Origin: Candidatus Borkfalkia ceftriaxoniphila
Lineage (GTDB): Bacteria > Bacillota > Clostridia > Christensenellales > Borkfalkiaceae
Direction of reading: 5' to 3'
DNA: 64,000 nucleotides
NCBI RefSeq assembly: GCF_004134775.1
Contig: NZ_SDOZ01000002.1
Location: forward strand, 1,028,005 to 1,092,004
The notes under the pieces were generated by a model. That model saw only the letters and a program-made list of their open reading frames with translations, did not search any database and had not been told where the DNA came from. This document shows positions 51,067 to 59,798 of this stretch, piece by piece. The position numbers were made by a program, and so were the translations under genes. Each line of letters opens with the position of its first letter. Within the stretch, counting starts at the first letter, position 1.

Positions 51067-52515
51067 TCAAACTTCCTGTTTCAGAACGTTCAGCCGCTCG
51101 ATGGCGGCGTCCTCGGGGCCCGTCATCGAACAGCCTTTTTCCTTGGCGTATCGGATATATTCGATAATTTTTTCCGTGACGCGTTCCCCCGGCGCAAGGA
51201 TCGGGATGCCGGGCGGATAGCACATGACGAATTCGCTGCATATGCGCCCCGCCGTTTCCCGCAGCGGGAGAGATTCTTTGGGCGCGTAAAAGGCGTACTG
51301 CGGCGTCACGGCTACCGCGGGCGCGATATATTCGTTTTCCATCAAGCCGTTTTTGTCGCGCGCGTAGCGGCGCTTGATCTCCGAAAGGGCGCTCACGAGC
51401 CGTTCGATATCGCGGATGCGGTCGCCGATGGAAAGATAGGCGAGCGCGTTTCCCAGATCTCCGAATTCTATCTGAATGTCGTATTCGTCGCGCAAAATAT
51501 CGTAAACTTCGATGCCCGCCAGCCCCACGTCCAGCGTGTGCACGGCGAGTTTGGTACGGTCGAAATCATACACGCTGCCGCCGTTTTTCAGTTCGGAAGA
51601 AAACGCGTAATAACCGCCGATATCGTTGATCTCGCCGCGCGCGTAGTCGGCGAGTTTCACCACTTCCGCAAACGCGCTCTTTCCGCGCAGCGCCAGATTC
51701 CGCCTTGAAATATCCAGACTGGACAATAAAAGATAAGAGGCGCTCGTCGTCTGCGTCAGATTGATGATCTGCCGCACGTAGTCGCCGTTGACGCGCGGTC
51801 CCGTTAAGAGTATGGAACTCTGCGTCAGGCTCCCGCCCGATTTATGCATGGAAACGGCCGCCATATCCGCGCCCGCTCGGATCGCCGCCGCGGGCAGATC
51901 TTCCCCGAAATACAGGTGCGTGCCGTGCGCCTCGTCCGCAAGGCACAGCATCCCGTGTTTATGCGCCAGCGCCGCGATGGATTTTATATCCGAACAGATG
52001 CCGTAATAAGTGGGATTGTTTACCAACACGGCTTTGGCGTCGGGCGTTTTTTCGATGGTCTTTTCCAGCGCGGCAAGGCTCATGCCGAGTGGAATGCCCA
52101 GCCTTGCGTCGCATTCGGGATCGACGTACACGGGCACCGCGCCGCACAAGACGAGCGCGCCCATCACGCTTTTATGTACGTTGCGGGGAAGTATGATCTT
52201 TTCTCCGCTTTTGAGCGCGGACATGACCATGCTCTGCACGGCGGAAGTCGTGCCGCCCACCATCAGAAAGGCGTTTTCCGCGCCGAACGCGTCGGCGGCG
52301 AGTTTTTCCGCATCGCGGATGACGGAAACGGGGTGGCACAGATTGTCCAGAGGTTTCATGGAATTTACGTCGGTGGAAACGCACTTTTCCCCCAGAAAAT
52401 CCACGAGTTCGGGATTGCCCCGCCCGCGCTTGTGCCCGGGCACGTCAAAGGGGACCACGCGCATTTTACGGAATTTTTCCAGCGCCTCGAAGATAGGCGC
52501 ACTCGTCTGATCCAT
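51067..52515 (-). CDS. speA: Arginine decarboxylase (Orn/Lys/Arg decarboxylase fold)
   Basis: This 482-aa fold-I PLP enzyme has FDVPGHKRGRG at the N-terminus, MVGGTTSAVQSMV, LADEAHGTHLYFGE and the PLP lysine in SMHKSGGSLTQSS (Lys225). The C-terminal domain has YPPGIPILAPGE. This short form resembles Bacillus SpeA, which decarboxylates arginine to agmatine. The neighbouring agmatinase supports arginine over lysine or ornithine. GAGGAGG lies upstream of the ATG. Confidence 0.92.
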   Translation of the reverse strand: MDQTSAPIFEALEKFRKMRVVPFDVPGHKRGRGNPELVDFLGEKCVSTDVNSMKPLDNLCHPVSVIRDAEKLAADAFGAENAFLMVGGTTSAVQSMVMSALKSGEKIILPRNVHKSVMGALVLCGAVPVYVDPECDARLGIPLGMSLAALEKTIEKTPDAKAVLVNNPTYYGICSDIKSIAALAHKHGMLCLADEAHGTHLYFGEDLPAAAIRAGADMAAVSMHKSGGSLTQSSILLTGPRVNGDYVRQIINLTQTTSASYLLLSSLDISRRNLALRGKSAFAEVVKLADYARGEINDIGGYYAFSSELKNGGSVYDFDRTKLAVHTLDVGLAGIEVYDILRDEYDIQIEFGDLGNALAYLSIGDRIRDIERLVSALSEIKRRYARDKNGLMENEYIAPAVAVTPQYAFYAPKESLPLRETAGRICSEFVMCYPPGIPILAPGERVTEKIIEYIRYAKEKGCSMTGPEDAAIERLNVLKQEV

Positions 52516-52525
52516 GCTCGCCTCC

Positions 52526-53281
52526 TCAGTAAATATTCTGTCCGTTGAAAATTTCGATCATCTCGCGGCGCAGGTTGTCGATGATCTCCAACCGTTTGGA
52601 GGGCGCGATCTCGTACGCGTCGCGGTTGAACAGATAATTTTGCAGATCGATTTCTTTTAAAAGCATCTTTGTATGGAATAAATTCGCCGCGTACACGTTG
52701 ATATCCACGGCGTCGTATTTTTTTAATGTGGCGGGGGAGATGAATTCCTGAATGGAAGTCACGTTCCCGTCGTTGAACACCTTTTTGCCGTCGATGCTGC
52801 GCGTAAAGCCGCGCACGCGGTAATCCATGGTGATGATATCCGAATCGAAACTGCCGATGAGATAATCGAGTGTGGAAAGGGGCGTGATCTCGCCGCACGT
52901 CGCCACGTCGATATCCACGCGGAAGGTCGCGAGCGAAGTTTCGGGGTGATATTCGGGATACGTATGTACGGTCACGTGGCTCTTGTCGAGGTGCGCCACC
53001 TGCGTTTCGGGCGCGGGGATCATGGAATGGTCGGATATGAGAAGGGTGACCGAAGCGCCCTGCGGGTCGTAATCCTGGCTGGAAATATGCAAAACTTTCG
53101 CGCCGATCATGGAGGTGAGCGTGATGAGCACCTCCGTCAGCCGTTTGGAATTATACTGTTCGTCGATATAGGCGATATAATCTTTTTGTTCACGCGCGGT
53201 CTTGGCGTAACATACGTCGTAAATATTGAAACTGAGCGATTTGGTAAGATTGTTGAATCCGTATAATTTCATTTTTTCCAT
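52526..53281 (-). CDS. speD: S-adenosylmethionine decarboxylase proenzyme
   Basis: This 251-aa protein is the long SpeD type. Self-cleavage should occur before Ser101 in [13 protein letters not shown], creating the pyruvoyl group; the catalytic Cys is in [12 protein letters not shown]. It makes decarboxylated SAM for SpeE. AGAGAGG precedes the ATG by 6 nt. It is the first gene of the polyamine operon, directly after a leader ending in a terminator-like hairpin. Confidence 0.94.
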   Translation of the reverse strand: MEKMKLYGFNNLTKSLSFNIYDVCYAKTAREQKDYIAYIDEQYNSKRLTEVLITLTSMIGAKVLHISSQDYDPQGASVTLLISDHSMIPAPETQVAHLDKSHVTVHTYPEYHPETSLATFRVDIDVATCGEITPLSTLDYLIGSFDSDIITMDYRVRGFTRSIDGKKVFNDGNVTSIQEFISPATLKKYDAVDINVYAANLFHTKMLLKEIDLQNYLFNRDAYEIAPSKRLEIIDNLRREMIEIFNGQNIY

Positions 53282-53303
53282 AACGTACCTCTCTCTTTCT
53301 GGG

Positions 53304-53340
53304 AATAAAAATAACGGGCAAGCGTTTCCGCTTGCCCGTT
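53304..53340 (-). terminator. Terminator-like hairpin just before speD
   Basis: AACGGGCAAGCG (53313-53324) pairs with CGCTTGCCCGTT (53329-53340). On the minus strand ATTTTTATT follows. It lies about 22 bp before the speD start. Confidence 0.8.
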
Positions 53341-53623
53341 TCCCGTTTCATTTGATGGACGCAAAGGATCCAAAATGAGCGTAAGTTACAAAAAGCAAAT
53401 ACTCACTGACAACCAATATTATTGACCGTTTCACAAGTTGTGTGCGGAACGCACCGGTTATAAAGTAACCAACTTATAAAATTTGAGCTTTTAACTCAAT
53501 CAATAACGCGGCGCGCGCGCCGCAAAATCGGCATTTGACCCGGCTGTCCGTATGGCCTCGACCCCGAAGGGTGGTCTAAGGTATTTGCATGAGAACGCTT
53601 TCGTTTCAAAGTCCGCTCATAGC
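53304..53623 (-). ncRNA. Structured leader RNA (candidate attenuator or independent ncRNA) of the polyamine operon
   Basis: From the predicted start near 53623 the minus-strand RNA of about 320 nt has many stems. There is AACG-AAAG-CGTT inside a CATGAG-type helix, GACC/GGTC with a UUCG cap, a GCGGCGCGCGCGCCGC palindrome, and a three-way junction closed by AAGTTG/CAACTT with arms GTTA/TAAC and GTGCG/CGCAC. A long-range pair joins GCAAATAC to GTATTTGC. It ends in a strong hairpin plus T-run. I do not recognise an Rfam class. No protein-coding frame is convincing in this 475-bp gap. Confidence 0.55.
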
Positions 53624-53629
53624 GTTTCG

Positions 53630-53658
53630 ATTATACTTTTTTTTCGCGGCGATGTCAA
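53630..53658 (-). promoter_or_regulatory. Consensus promoter of the polyamine operon leader
   Basis: On the minus strand TTGACA (53658-53653), exactly 17 bp, TATAAT (53635-53630). Confidence 0.88.
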
Positions 53659-53687
53659 CCGTTTTTTTTGCGTTTCGGCGCAATTGC

Positions 53688-53716
53688 TTGACAATTATCC
53701 GAAATCATATTATAAT
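53688..53716 (+). promoter_or_regulatory. Consensus promoter of the MarR-MATE operon
   Basis: TTGACA (53688-53693), 17 bp, TATAAT (53711-53716). Its -35 box is 29 bp from that of the divergent polyamine promoter. Confidence 0.85.
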
Positions 53717-53756
53717 GCATAAAAATAATATGAAATCATACAAAAAAGGAGAGCCG

Positions 53757-54212
53757 ATGAAAGACGAAAAAGATTTGCAGTACGCAAGCCTGAATCAGAT
53801 GTACAACGAACTGGACGAAATGTATCATGCCGTTGCCGTAGCGCATAAAATATCCGACTGCGCCCTGTGGATATTATATTGCGTCCGCGAAACGAGCGCA
53901 CCCTTAACGCAATCGGAGATCGCGGACGCCATGTTCATCAACCGTCAGAGCGTGAATTCCGCGCTTCGCAAGATGGAAGAGGAAGGGTATATCGTCCTGC
54001 GGACGAAGGAAGACAACAGAAAAAATAAATGTATTTTGCTGACCGAAAAGGGCGAACGGCTCGCATCGGTCACGGCGGACTTGATCCTGCGCAACGAGCG
54101 GGCTGCGTTTGAACGGTTCGAAAAGGGCGAGCGGGCTGCGTTCGTGGCTTTGAACCGCCGCTATGTGGACGCTGTGAAAGAGTTGTTCAAACAAGAAAGG
54201 GGAAAGGGATGA
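53757..54212 (+). CDS. MarR-family transcriptional regulator
   Basis: This 151-aa protein has a winged helix with TQSEIADAMFINRQSVNSALRKMEEEGYI (recognition helix and wing start) and LRTKEDNRKNKCILLTEKGERL (wing). MarR proteins usually repress an adjacent efflux gene until a ligand binds, and here a MATE pump follows with a 4-nt ATGA overlap. AAGGAGAGCCG precedes the ATG. Confidence 0.92.
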   Translation: MKDEKDLQYASLNQMYNELDEMYHAVAVAHKISDCALWILYCVRETSAPLTQSEIADAMFINRQSVNSALRKMEEEGYIVLRTKEDNRKNKCILLTEKGERLASVTADLILRNERAAFERFEKGERAAFVALNRRYVDAVKELFKQERGKG

Positions 54213-55540
54213 GGATTCAGTTATCGGAGCATTTCGATTATAAAAAACTTTTGCGTTTCGTACTGCCGTCGGTGGTCATGATCGTATTCACCCTGATATA
54301 CGGCGTCGTGGACGGATTATTCATTTCCAATTTCGTCGGGAAAAGCGCCTTGACGGCGATCAATCTGATCATGCCGCTTCTGATCATCATGGGCGCGATC
54401 GGATTTATGATCGGTACGGGAGGGAGCGCGCTCGTCGCCAAAACGCTGGGCGAAAAGGAACCCGAAAAAGCGCACGCATATTTTTCCATGCTCGTGATCT
54501 GCATGGTGGCGGCGGGTTTGCTTTTAACGGTGCTCGGCCAGTTGTTATTGCCGAAAATAGCCTCTCTTTTGGGCGCCGCGGGAGCAACTTACGACTATTG
54601 CGTGTTATACGGCAGGATCGTTTTGAGTTCCATGATCTTTTTCATGCTGCAAAACGTATTTCAAAGTTTTTTCGTCGTGGCGGAAAAACCGCGTCTGGGA
54701 CTGATCGTAACGGTGGCGGCGGGCGCGATGAATATCGTGCTGGACGCGCTGTTCGTCGCGGGATTCCGCTGGGGGCTGGCGGGTGCGGCGATCGCGACCG
54801 CCGTCAGCCAGATTTTCGGCGGCGTGTTTCCCGTCTTGTATTTCATGCGGCGCAACGACAGCCTTTTACGATTCGCTAAGCCGATATGGGACATGAAAAT
54901 ATTATTGAAATCATGCGCCAACGGATCTTCGGAGTTTTTGTCCAATATATCCGCTTCGGTGGTTACGCTGCTATACAATTTTCAATTGATGAAAATCGCG
55001 GGAGAGGACGGCGTGGCGGCTTACGGCGCGATCATGTACGTCAGCATGATCTTTCTGGCTTTTTTCATTGGATACGCGGTCGGGTGTTCGCCCGTGATCA
55101 GTTACCATTACGGTGCGAAAAATCACGACGAACTGAAAAACCTGTTCCGCAAAAGTCTTGTGATCATGGGCGTTCTCGGCGTGGGCATGACTGCGCTCGC
55201 CGAAGGGCTCGCCGTACCGCTTTCGAAAATGTTCGTCGGATACGACGACGCGCTGTTCGTCATGACGCTGCGCGGATACCGCATTTACGCGTTTTCATTT
55301 TTGATCTGCGGTTTCAACGTATTCGGCTCCGCTCTCTTTACGGCGCTCAACAACGGGTGGGTATCCGCAGTTATCTCCTTTATACGAACCCTCGTTTTGC
55401 CCGCTGCCGCCATTCTCGCGCTGCCCGTGTTCTTCGCGCTGGACGGCGTTTGGATGGCGATCAATGTTTCGGAAGGGCTGGCGCTGCTCGTTACGTTCGC
55501 CTTCATGTGGGGAAAACGGAAAAAGTATCGCTACGCGTGA
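54209..55540 (+). CDS. MATE-family efflux transporter
   Basis: This 443-aa protein has 12 TM helices with IYGVVDGLFISNFVGKSALTAINL, IGTGGSALVAKTLGEKEPEKA and the second-half repeat AVGCSPVISYHYGAKNHDELK. It is the likely target of the coupled MarR regulator and probably exports a toxic compound. It is distinct from the MATE protein at 34695. Confidence 0.93.
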   Translation: MRIQLSEHFDYKKLLRFVLPSVVMIVFTLIYGVVDGLFISNFVGKSALTAINLIMPLLIIMGAIGFMIGTGGSALVAKTLGEKEPEKAHAYFSMLVICMVAAGLLLTVLGQLLLPKIASLLGAAGATYDYCVLYGRIVLSSMIFFMLQNVFQSFFVVAEKPRLGLIVTVAAGAMNIVLDALFVAGFRWGLAGAAIATAVSQIFGGVFPVLYFMRRNDSLLRFAKPIWDMKILLKSCANGSSEFLSNISASVVTLLYNFQLMKIAGEDGVAAYGAIMYVSMIFLAFFIGYAVGCSPVISYHYGAKNHDELKNLFRKSLVIMGVLGVGMTALAEGLAVPLSKMFVGYDDALFVMTLRGYRIYAFSFLICGFNVFGSALFTALNNGWVSAVISFIRTLVLPAAAILALPVFFALDGVWMAINVSEGLALLVTFAFMWGKRKKYRYA

Positions 55541-55570
55541 CGTGAAAATCCCGTTTTTTTCCGAATTGTC

Positions 55571-55599
55571 TTGACGGAGCCCTGCAAATGGGATATAAT
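55571..55599 (+). promoter_or_regulatory. Promoter of glf
   Basis: TTGACG (55571-55576), 17 bp, TATAAT (55594-55599). Confidence 0.78.
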
Positions 55600-55630
55600 A
55601 TGCTTAGAATACTTCATCGGAGTGCTAAAT

Positions 55631-56734
55631 ATGGAAAGATATGATTATCTCATCGTCGGCGCGGGGCTGTTCGGCTGCGTTTTTGCTTACGAAGCGAAAA
55701 AAGCGGGCAAAAAATGCCTCGTCATCGACAAACGCCCCCACATTGCGGGCAATATTTTTACGAAAAACAAAGATAACGTCAACATTCACGTTTACGGGGC
55801 GCATATCTTTCATACGAGCAACGAACGCGTTTGGAACTATGTAAATCAGTTTGTTTCCTTCAATAATTTCGTGAATTCTCCCATCGCGCGCTATCGCGAC
55901 GAACTGTATAACCTACCGTTCAACATGAACACGTTTTCGAAAATGTGGGGCGTGGTCACGCCGCGCGAGGCGCGGGAAAAGATCGACTCGCAGATCGAAG
56001 AACTGCACATCGGAGAGCCGAAAAATCTCGAGGAACAGGGGCTGAAACTCGTCGGGCGCGACGTGTTCGAAAAACTCATCAAGGGCTACACCGAAAAACA
56101 ATGGGGCAAATCCTGCAAAGATCTGCCCGCGTTCATCATCAAGCGGCTGCCCCTGCGTTTCACGTACGACAACAATTATTTCAACGACCGCTACCAGGGC
56201 ATCGCGGAGGGCGGCTACACCCGCCTCGCGGAAAAACTTTTGGAAGGTACGAAAGTACTGCTTTCCTGCGATTATTTCGATTTTATCAAGGAAAACCCCG
56301 ATATCGCGGAAAAAACCGTATATACGGGCATGATAGACGAGTTTTACGGGTATCGGTTCGGGGAGTTGGAATACCGTTCTCTGCGCTTTGAAACCAAACG
56401 CCTCGAAGAGGAAAATTACCAGGGCAACGCGGTCGTGAATTATACGGAGCGGGAAATTCCCTACACGCGCATCATCGAGCACAAGCATTTCGAACGCTCC
56501 CAAAGTCCGGTCACGTATATCACCTACGAATATCCCGCCGACTGGAAACGGGGCGACGAACCGTATTATCCCGTCAACGACGAAAAGAATGACGCGCTCT
56601 ATCGGAAATACAAGGCGCTCGCGGATCGGGAGGGTAAAGTCATCTTCGGCGGAAGATTGGGACAATACAAGTATTACGATATGGACAAAGTGATCGACGC
56701 CGCGCTTGCCTGTGCAGACGAAGAATTAAAATAA
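55631..56734 (+). CDS. glf: UDP-galactopyranose mutase
   Basis: This 367-aa flavoprotein has the FAD motif YDYLIVGAGLFGCVFAYEA and the GLF signatures HIAGNIFT, VYGAHIFHTSN, YTEKQWGKSCKDLP and NYTEREIPYTRIIEHKHF. It converts UDP-Galp to UDP-Galf for galactofuranose-containing surface glycans. The start at 55631 follows GGAGTG, and the promoter excludes a longer N-terminus. It has its own terminator. Confidence 0.96.
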   Translation: MERYDYLIVGAGLFGCVFAYEAKKAGKKCLVIDKRPHIAGNIFTKNKDNVNIHVYGAHIFHTSNERVWNYVNQFVSFNNFVNSPIARYRDELYNLPFNMNTFSKMWGVVTPREAREKIDSQIEELHIGEPKNLEEQGLKLVGRDVFEKLIKGYTEKQWGKSCKDLPAFIIKRLPLRFTYDNNYFNDRYQGIAEGGYTRLAEKLLEGTKVLLSCDYFDFIKENPDIAEKTVYTGMIDEFYGYRFGELEYRSLRFETKRLEEENYQGNAVVNYTEREIPYTRIIEHKHFERSQSPVTYITYEYPADWKRGDEPYYPVNDEKNDALYRKYKALADREGKVIFGGRLGQYKYYDMDKVIDAALACADEELK

Positions 56735-56743
56735 GTTTTTGAG

Positions 56744-56770
56744 CGGCACGCAGATTTGCGTGCCGTTTTT
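56744..56770 (+). terminator. glf terminator
   Basis: CGGCACGCA (56744-56752), GATT loop, TGCGTGCCG (56757-56765), TTTTT. Confidence 0.9.
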
Positions 56771-56826
56771 GATAGGAAGTTACTGCATTTTATATGCTGT
56801 AATATTATATCCAGGAGGATGAATGA

Positions 56827-58503
56827 TTGAGATTTGTACAAAAGATCGCCGTCGCGCTGCTGGTGATAGGGCTGGCGCTGGGTGCTTCGGCAGGCTGCGC
56901 GGAGGGTGAAAAGCCTCTGTCCGCACAGGAGAAGGTGTATGTGCAGGCGCGCGAACTCGGTTACGACGGAACTCTCGAAGAATTTTTACGGCTGGTCGCG
57001 GGCAAGGACGGCGCAAACGGCAAGGACGGGGCGAGCGTTTCCGCCGCGACCGTCAATGAAAAGGGCGAATTGATCGTCACGCTCACCGACGGTACCATCG
57101 TCAATGCGGGCGTCGTCCGCGGGGAAAAGGGGGATAAAGGCGAAGACGGAAAAGACGGTACCGACGGCAAGGACGGACAGAACGGCGCGGACGGTCAGGA
57201 CGGAAAAGACGGCGAGGACGGCGCCGACGGTGAAAACGGTCAAGACGGCGCCGACGGGAAAGACGGTGCAAGTTGGCTCTTCGGGGCGGGCGCGCCTCGG
57301 GAATCGCTCGGAAAAACAGACGATTTTTACTTGGACGGCGAAACATACGACGTTTATTTAAAAGTCGGTCAAGGCTGGCAGAAGGTCGGCAACGTAAAGG
57401 GCGCGGACGGTAACGACGGCCAAAACGGCAACGACGGACAGAACGGCGTTGACGGTTCGGACGGGCAGGACGGGAAAGACGGAGCCGCGTGGTACTGCGG
57501 CGCAGGCGTGCCCGATCCGCTTTCGGGAAAGGAAGGCGATTTCTATCTCGATACCGAAAGTTACGATCTGTACCGTCGCGCGGCGGTATGGGAAAAACTC
57601 GGCAATATCCGCGGGGAGGACGCTATGCGCGGCACCGTGTCGGTTTCTTACGACGCGGGTGCGGGCGCGTTCGAAAACGGCGATACGACGTATTTTGAAG
57701 AAATTCCGACGGGAGATTACGCGAGTTTGCCCGTTCCTTTGCGTGAAGGTTACGTATTTGCGGGTTGGTATTGCGGGGAAGGTGCGAACGCGGCAAAACT
57801 GACCGCCCTTACGGCTGTGACGAAAGATCTGGCTCTGTCGGCTAAATGGATGCCTTGTCCGAAGATAAATTATATTTCGGACAGCGCGTTGTTATCGTCG
57901 GAAGGTGAATCGTTGCCCGCGGGAGAAGCGGAGATCAGTGACTTTTACGGCGTTATTTACTGCGACTGGACAGTCAACGGAAAACCTTCCGAAGAATTTT
58001 TCTGCACCGTGACGCAGTCCGCACTGGGGCGTTGGTGCGTGCAGGTCGGATCAGACGTTCCCGCAAAGATCGGCTATTATGAGGTGAACGTCGCGCTGTA
58101 CGGCGAATTCGGAGAGATCTACGTGCGTTTTTCTTACACGGTCACTGCCGCGCCCGTACTTGATTTCACGCAAGTTCTCGTCAACGGACGGGAAAACGGT
58201 TCTGAGATCGCTGCGGAATGCGGCGAAGTTTACGAGATCGAGTTGGTGTTAGAAAGTTCCTATTCGGGCGTAACGCATAAAATCTCTTCCGAGTACGGCG
58301 AATATACGGTAACCGAAAGCGGGAACACTTTTTCTGAAAACGGCAAATATTTTCTGACGGTGTTATTCAGTTATGAACAGGATACGATCCGTATAAAAAT
58401 AAGTATCGTTTTCGAAACCGCGGGAGATTACGCGTTTATTGTCGAGTCGCAGGCAAGCGAGGGAGAGAAAGCGTCTTTTGAGTTGAATTTTCATACGGAA
58501 TAA
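56827..58503 (+). CDS. Collagen-like acidic lipoprotein
   Basis: This 558-aa protein starts at TTG, 8 nt after AGGAGG; nearby ATG codons are in other frames. Lipobox ASAGC (Cys24). Residues about 58-240 have G-x-x triplets with Asp/Lys/Asn (KDGxDGxNG), interrupted twice by a paired motif (GASWLFGAGAP to YLDGETYDVY and GAAWYCGAGVP to YLDTESYDLY). An InlB-type repeat follows (GYVFAGWYCGE) and then beta-rich Ig-like domains. It is probably an extended cell-surface stalk with binding tip, unlike the G-x-T glycoprotein at 21 kb. Confidence 0.85.
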   Translation: MRFVQKIAVALLVIGLALGASAGCAEGEKPLSAQEKVYVQARELGYDGTLEEFLRLVAGKDGANGKDGASVSAATVNEKGELIVTLTDGTIVNAGVVRGEKGDKGEDGKDGTDGKDGQNGADGQDGKDGEDGADGENGQDGADGKDGASWLFGAGAPRESLGKTDDFYLDGETYDVYLKVGQGWQKVGNVKGADGNDGQNGNDGQNGVDGSDGQDGKDGAAWYCGAGVPDPLSGKEGDFYLDTESYDLYRRAAVWEKLGNIRGEDAMRGTVSVSYDAGAGAFENGDTTYFEEIPTGDYASLPVPLREGYVFAGWYCGEGANAAKLTALTAVTKDLALSAKWMPCPKINYISDSALLSSEGESLPAGEAEISDFYGVIYCDWTVNGKPSEEFFCTVTQSALGRWCVQVGSDVPAKIGYYEVNVALYGEFGEIYVRFSYTVTAAPVLDFTQVLVNGRENGSEIAAECGEVYEIELVLESSYSGVTHKISSEYGEYTVTESGNTFSENGKYFLTVLFSYEQDTIRIKISIVFETAGDYAFIVESQASEGEKASFELNFHTE

Positions 58504-58507
58504 CAAG

Positions 58508-58545
58508 AACGCCCCCTGCAGCCGTTTGCTGCGGGGGGCGCCCCT
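58508..58545. terminator. GC-rich hairpin after the collagen-like lipoprotein gene
   Basis: CGCCCCC-TGCAGC and GCTGC-GGGGGGCG form a stable stem without a long T-run; a possible terminator or mRNA-stabilising end. Confidence 0.5.
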
Positions 58546-58590
58546 TCGTAAAAGAAGGATGAATGATAGGGGGGTGAGCAAAATTAAGAA

Positions 58591-58938
58591 TCAAGCCGAA
58601 AAACCCGTCGTTTTATTCAGATCGTCAAAATACGAGGGTTCCAGAAGATTGCAGTAGTAGATAAAGGCTTCAACGAATTTCTTACGATAACGGCATAGCG
58701 TGGCAACGCTTACGGAAAGGTGCATGCTCTTTTTGACTTCCGAAGCGTTCCGATATGCCGATTTGAAATAAAGTTGACAAAATATGTAATGCCTGTCGGA
58801 ATTATGCAGATTGTCATAAGTTTCGAAATAGTCCAGCGTTAGAGCCAACGCATAATGCGCCGTGTCTTGAACGGGATTATTAAATTCAAGTGCGGCTAAT
58901 CGCAAATAACTTTCCATTGCTTTTAAGCGATTCTTCAT
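58591..58938 (-). CDS. Small helical protein with HTH-like C-terminal half, unknown function
   Basis: This 115-aa protein is predicted all-helical. The stretch ASEVKKSMHLSVSVATLCRY has the spacing of a helix-turn-helix, as in sigma region 4-like or phage ArpU-like proteins. I do not recognise the family. It is divergent from the sigma-factor gene across a very AT-rich spacer with repeated TTTCCAA motifs, so it could regulate that cassette. Confidence 0.6.
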   Translation of the reverse strand: MKNRLKAMESYLRLAALEFNNPVQDTAHYALALTLDYFETYDNLHNSDRHYIFCQLYFKSAYRNASEVKKSMHLSVSVATLCRYRKKFVEAFIYYCNLLEPSYFDDLNKTTGFSA

Positions 58939-59004
58939 AAGTGTGTACCGTATATTCGATTTATTAGGGATTGATATTTTTCCGATATAGTATATACTTG
59001 CAAA

Positions 59005-59150
59005 ATTTCCAAAAGTTTCCTATAAATACAAAAAAATAAAAATTTTTAATATAAATTTCCAAATTTATTAAAAAATACAGTCTGTCAGAATTTGACTATT
59101 TCATAAATATATATTATAATTGGGAAGAAAATTGTAAATATTTGGAAATT
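59005..59150. repeat. TTTCCAA motifs in the sigma-factor upstream region
   Basis: ATTTCCAAAA (59005-59014), ATTTCCAAAT (59055-59064) and inverted TTTGGAAATT (59141-59150), plus a half-site GTTTCC at 59015, flank the promoter. They may be operators. Confidence 0.45.
59092..59120 (+). promoter_or_regulatory. Promoter of the sigma-factor cassette
   Basis: TTGACT (59092-59097), 17 bp, TATAAT (59115-59120). Confidence 0.72.
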
Positions 59151-59167
59151 GAGGGTTATTATCACGG

Positions 59168-59731
59168 ATGTCGTATTTTGGAGTCGCCGTCTCGAAACTT
59201 TTGACACAGATCAAAAAGAGCAGTGGGGCGGAACGGCTTGATTTGTTGGACAAACTCTATCAACGCACTGCAAACCACTTAAAAGGGATTGCGATACTGT
59301 ATTTAACGGACAAGAGTCATATCGAAGATACCGTTGAAGAAACGTTTGTGCGCGTCATCAGGTATATCGATCGTTTCAACGAAGCGAGCGACGGATATAA
59401 CTGGATGTGCAAGATCACGGAAAACGCGGCGCATGATATCAACAAACTTTATTATCGCGAAGATGTGGGGATCCCCGATAATTTCTACGATGAAAGTTCG
59501 CGTTTTAACGTACAGGCCTATTTAGAAGATTCGGAAGAGCGCAATGCGGTAAAAGAGGCTGTCAAGCAATTAACGCCGGAAATGCAGGATTTGTATTATT
59601 TGGAATATGTCTGCAATTTATCGCGCTCGGATATTGCGCGTTTAAAGAATGTCAGTAAATCGACGATCAGCAAGCGTTGCGCCCGATTAGAAGCGCTTGT
59701 TTTGGAAGAACTAAAAAAATTCGACGATTGA
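59168..59731 (+). CDS. ECF-type RNA polymerase sigma factor
   Basis: This 187-aa protein has region 2 (residues about 30-95: ILYLTDKSHIEDTVEETFVRVIRYIDRF, FNEASDGYNWMCKITENAAHD) and region 4 (about 130-185, LTPEMQDLYYLEYVCNLSRSDIA with HTH VSKSTISKRCARLEAL). It should direct polymerase to an envelope-response regulon. The following genes encode a secreted protease-like protein and a membrane protein with an anti-sigma layout. The ribosome site GAGGG is distant (about 11 nt), so translation may be weak. Confidence 0.85.
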   Translation: MSYFGVAVSKLLTQIKKSSGAERLDLLDKLYQRTANHLKGIAILYLTDKSHIEDTVEETFVRVIRYIDRFNEASDGYNWMCKITENAAHDINKLYYREDVGIPDNFYDESSRFNVQAYLEDSEERNAVKEAVKQLTPEMQDLYYLEYVCNLSRSDIARLKNVSKSTISKRCARLEALVLEELKKFDD

Positions 59732-59798
59732 GGAAACTTTTTAAAAAATCGTCGGTATATTAATTATAAAAAATTTTACACACGGAGAAATGAAAAAT

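Noticed and set aside
53304..53623. 6S RNA, T-box, lysine, SAM-I or guanidine-I riboswitch
   Set aside because: I looked for the conserved core strings of these classes and found none, so the leader is left unclassified.
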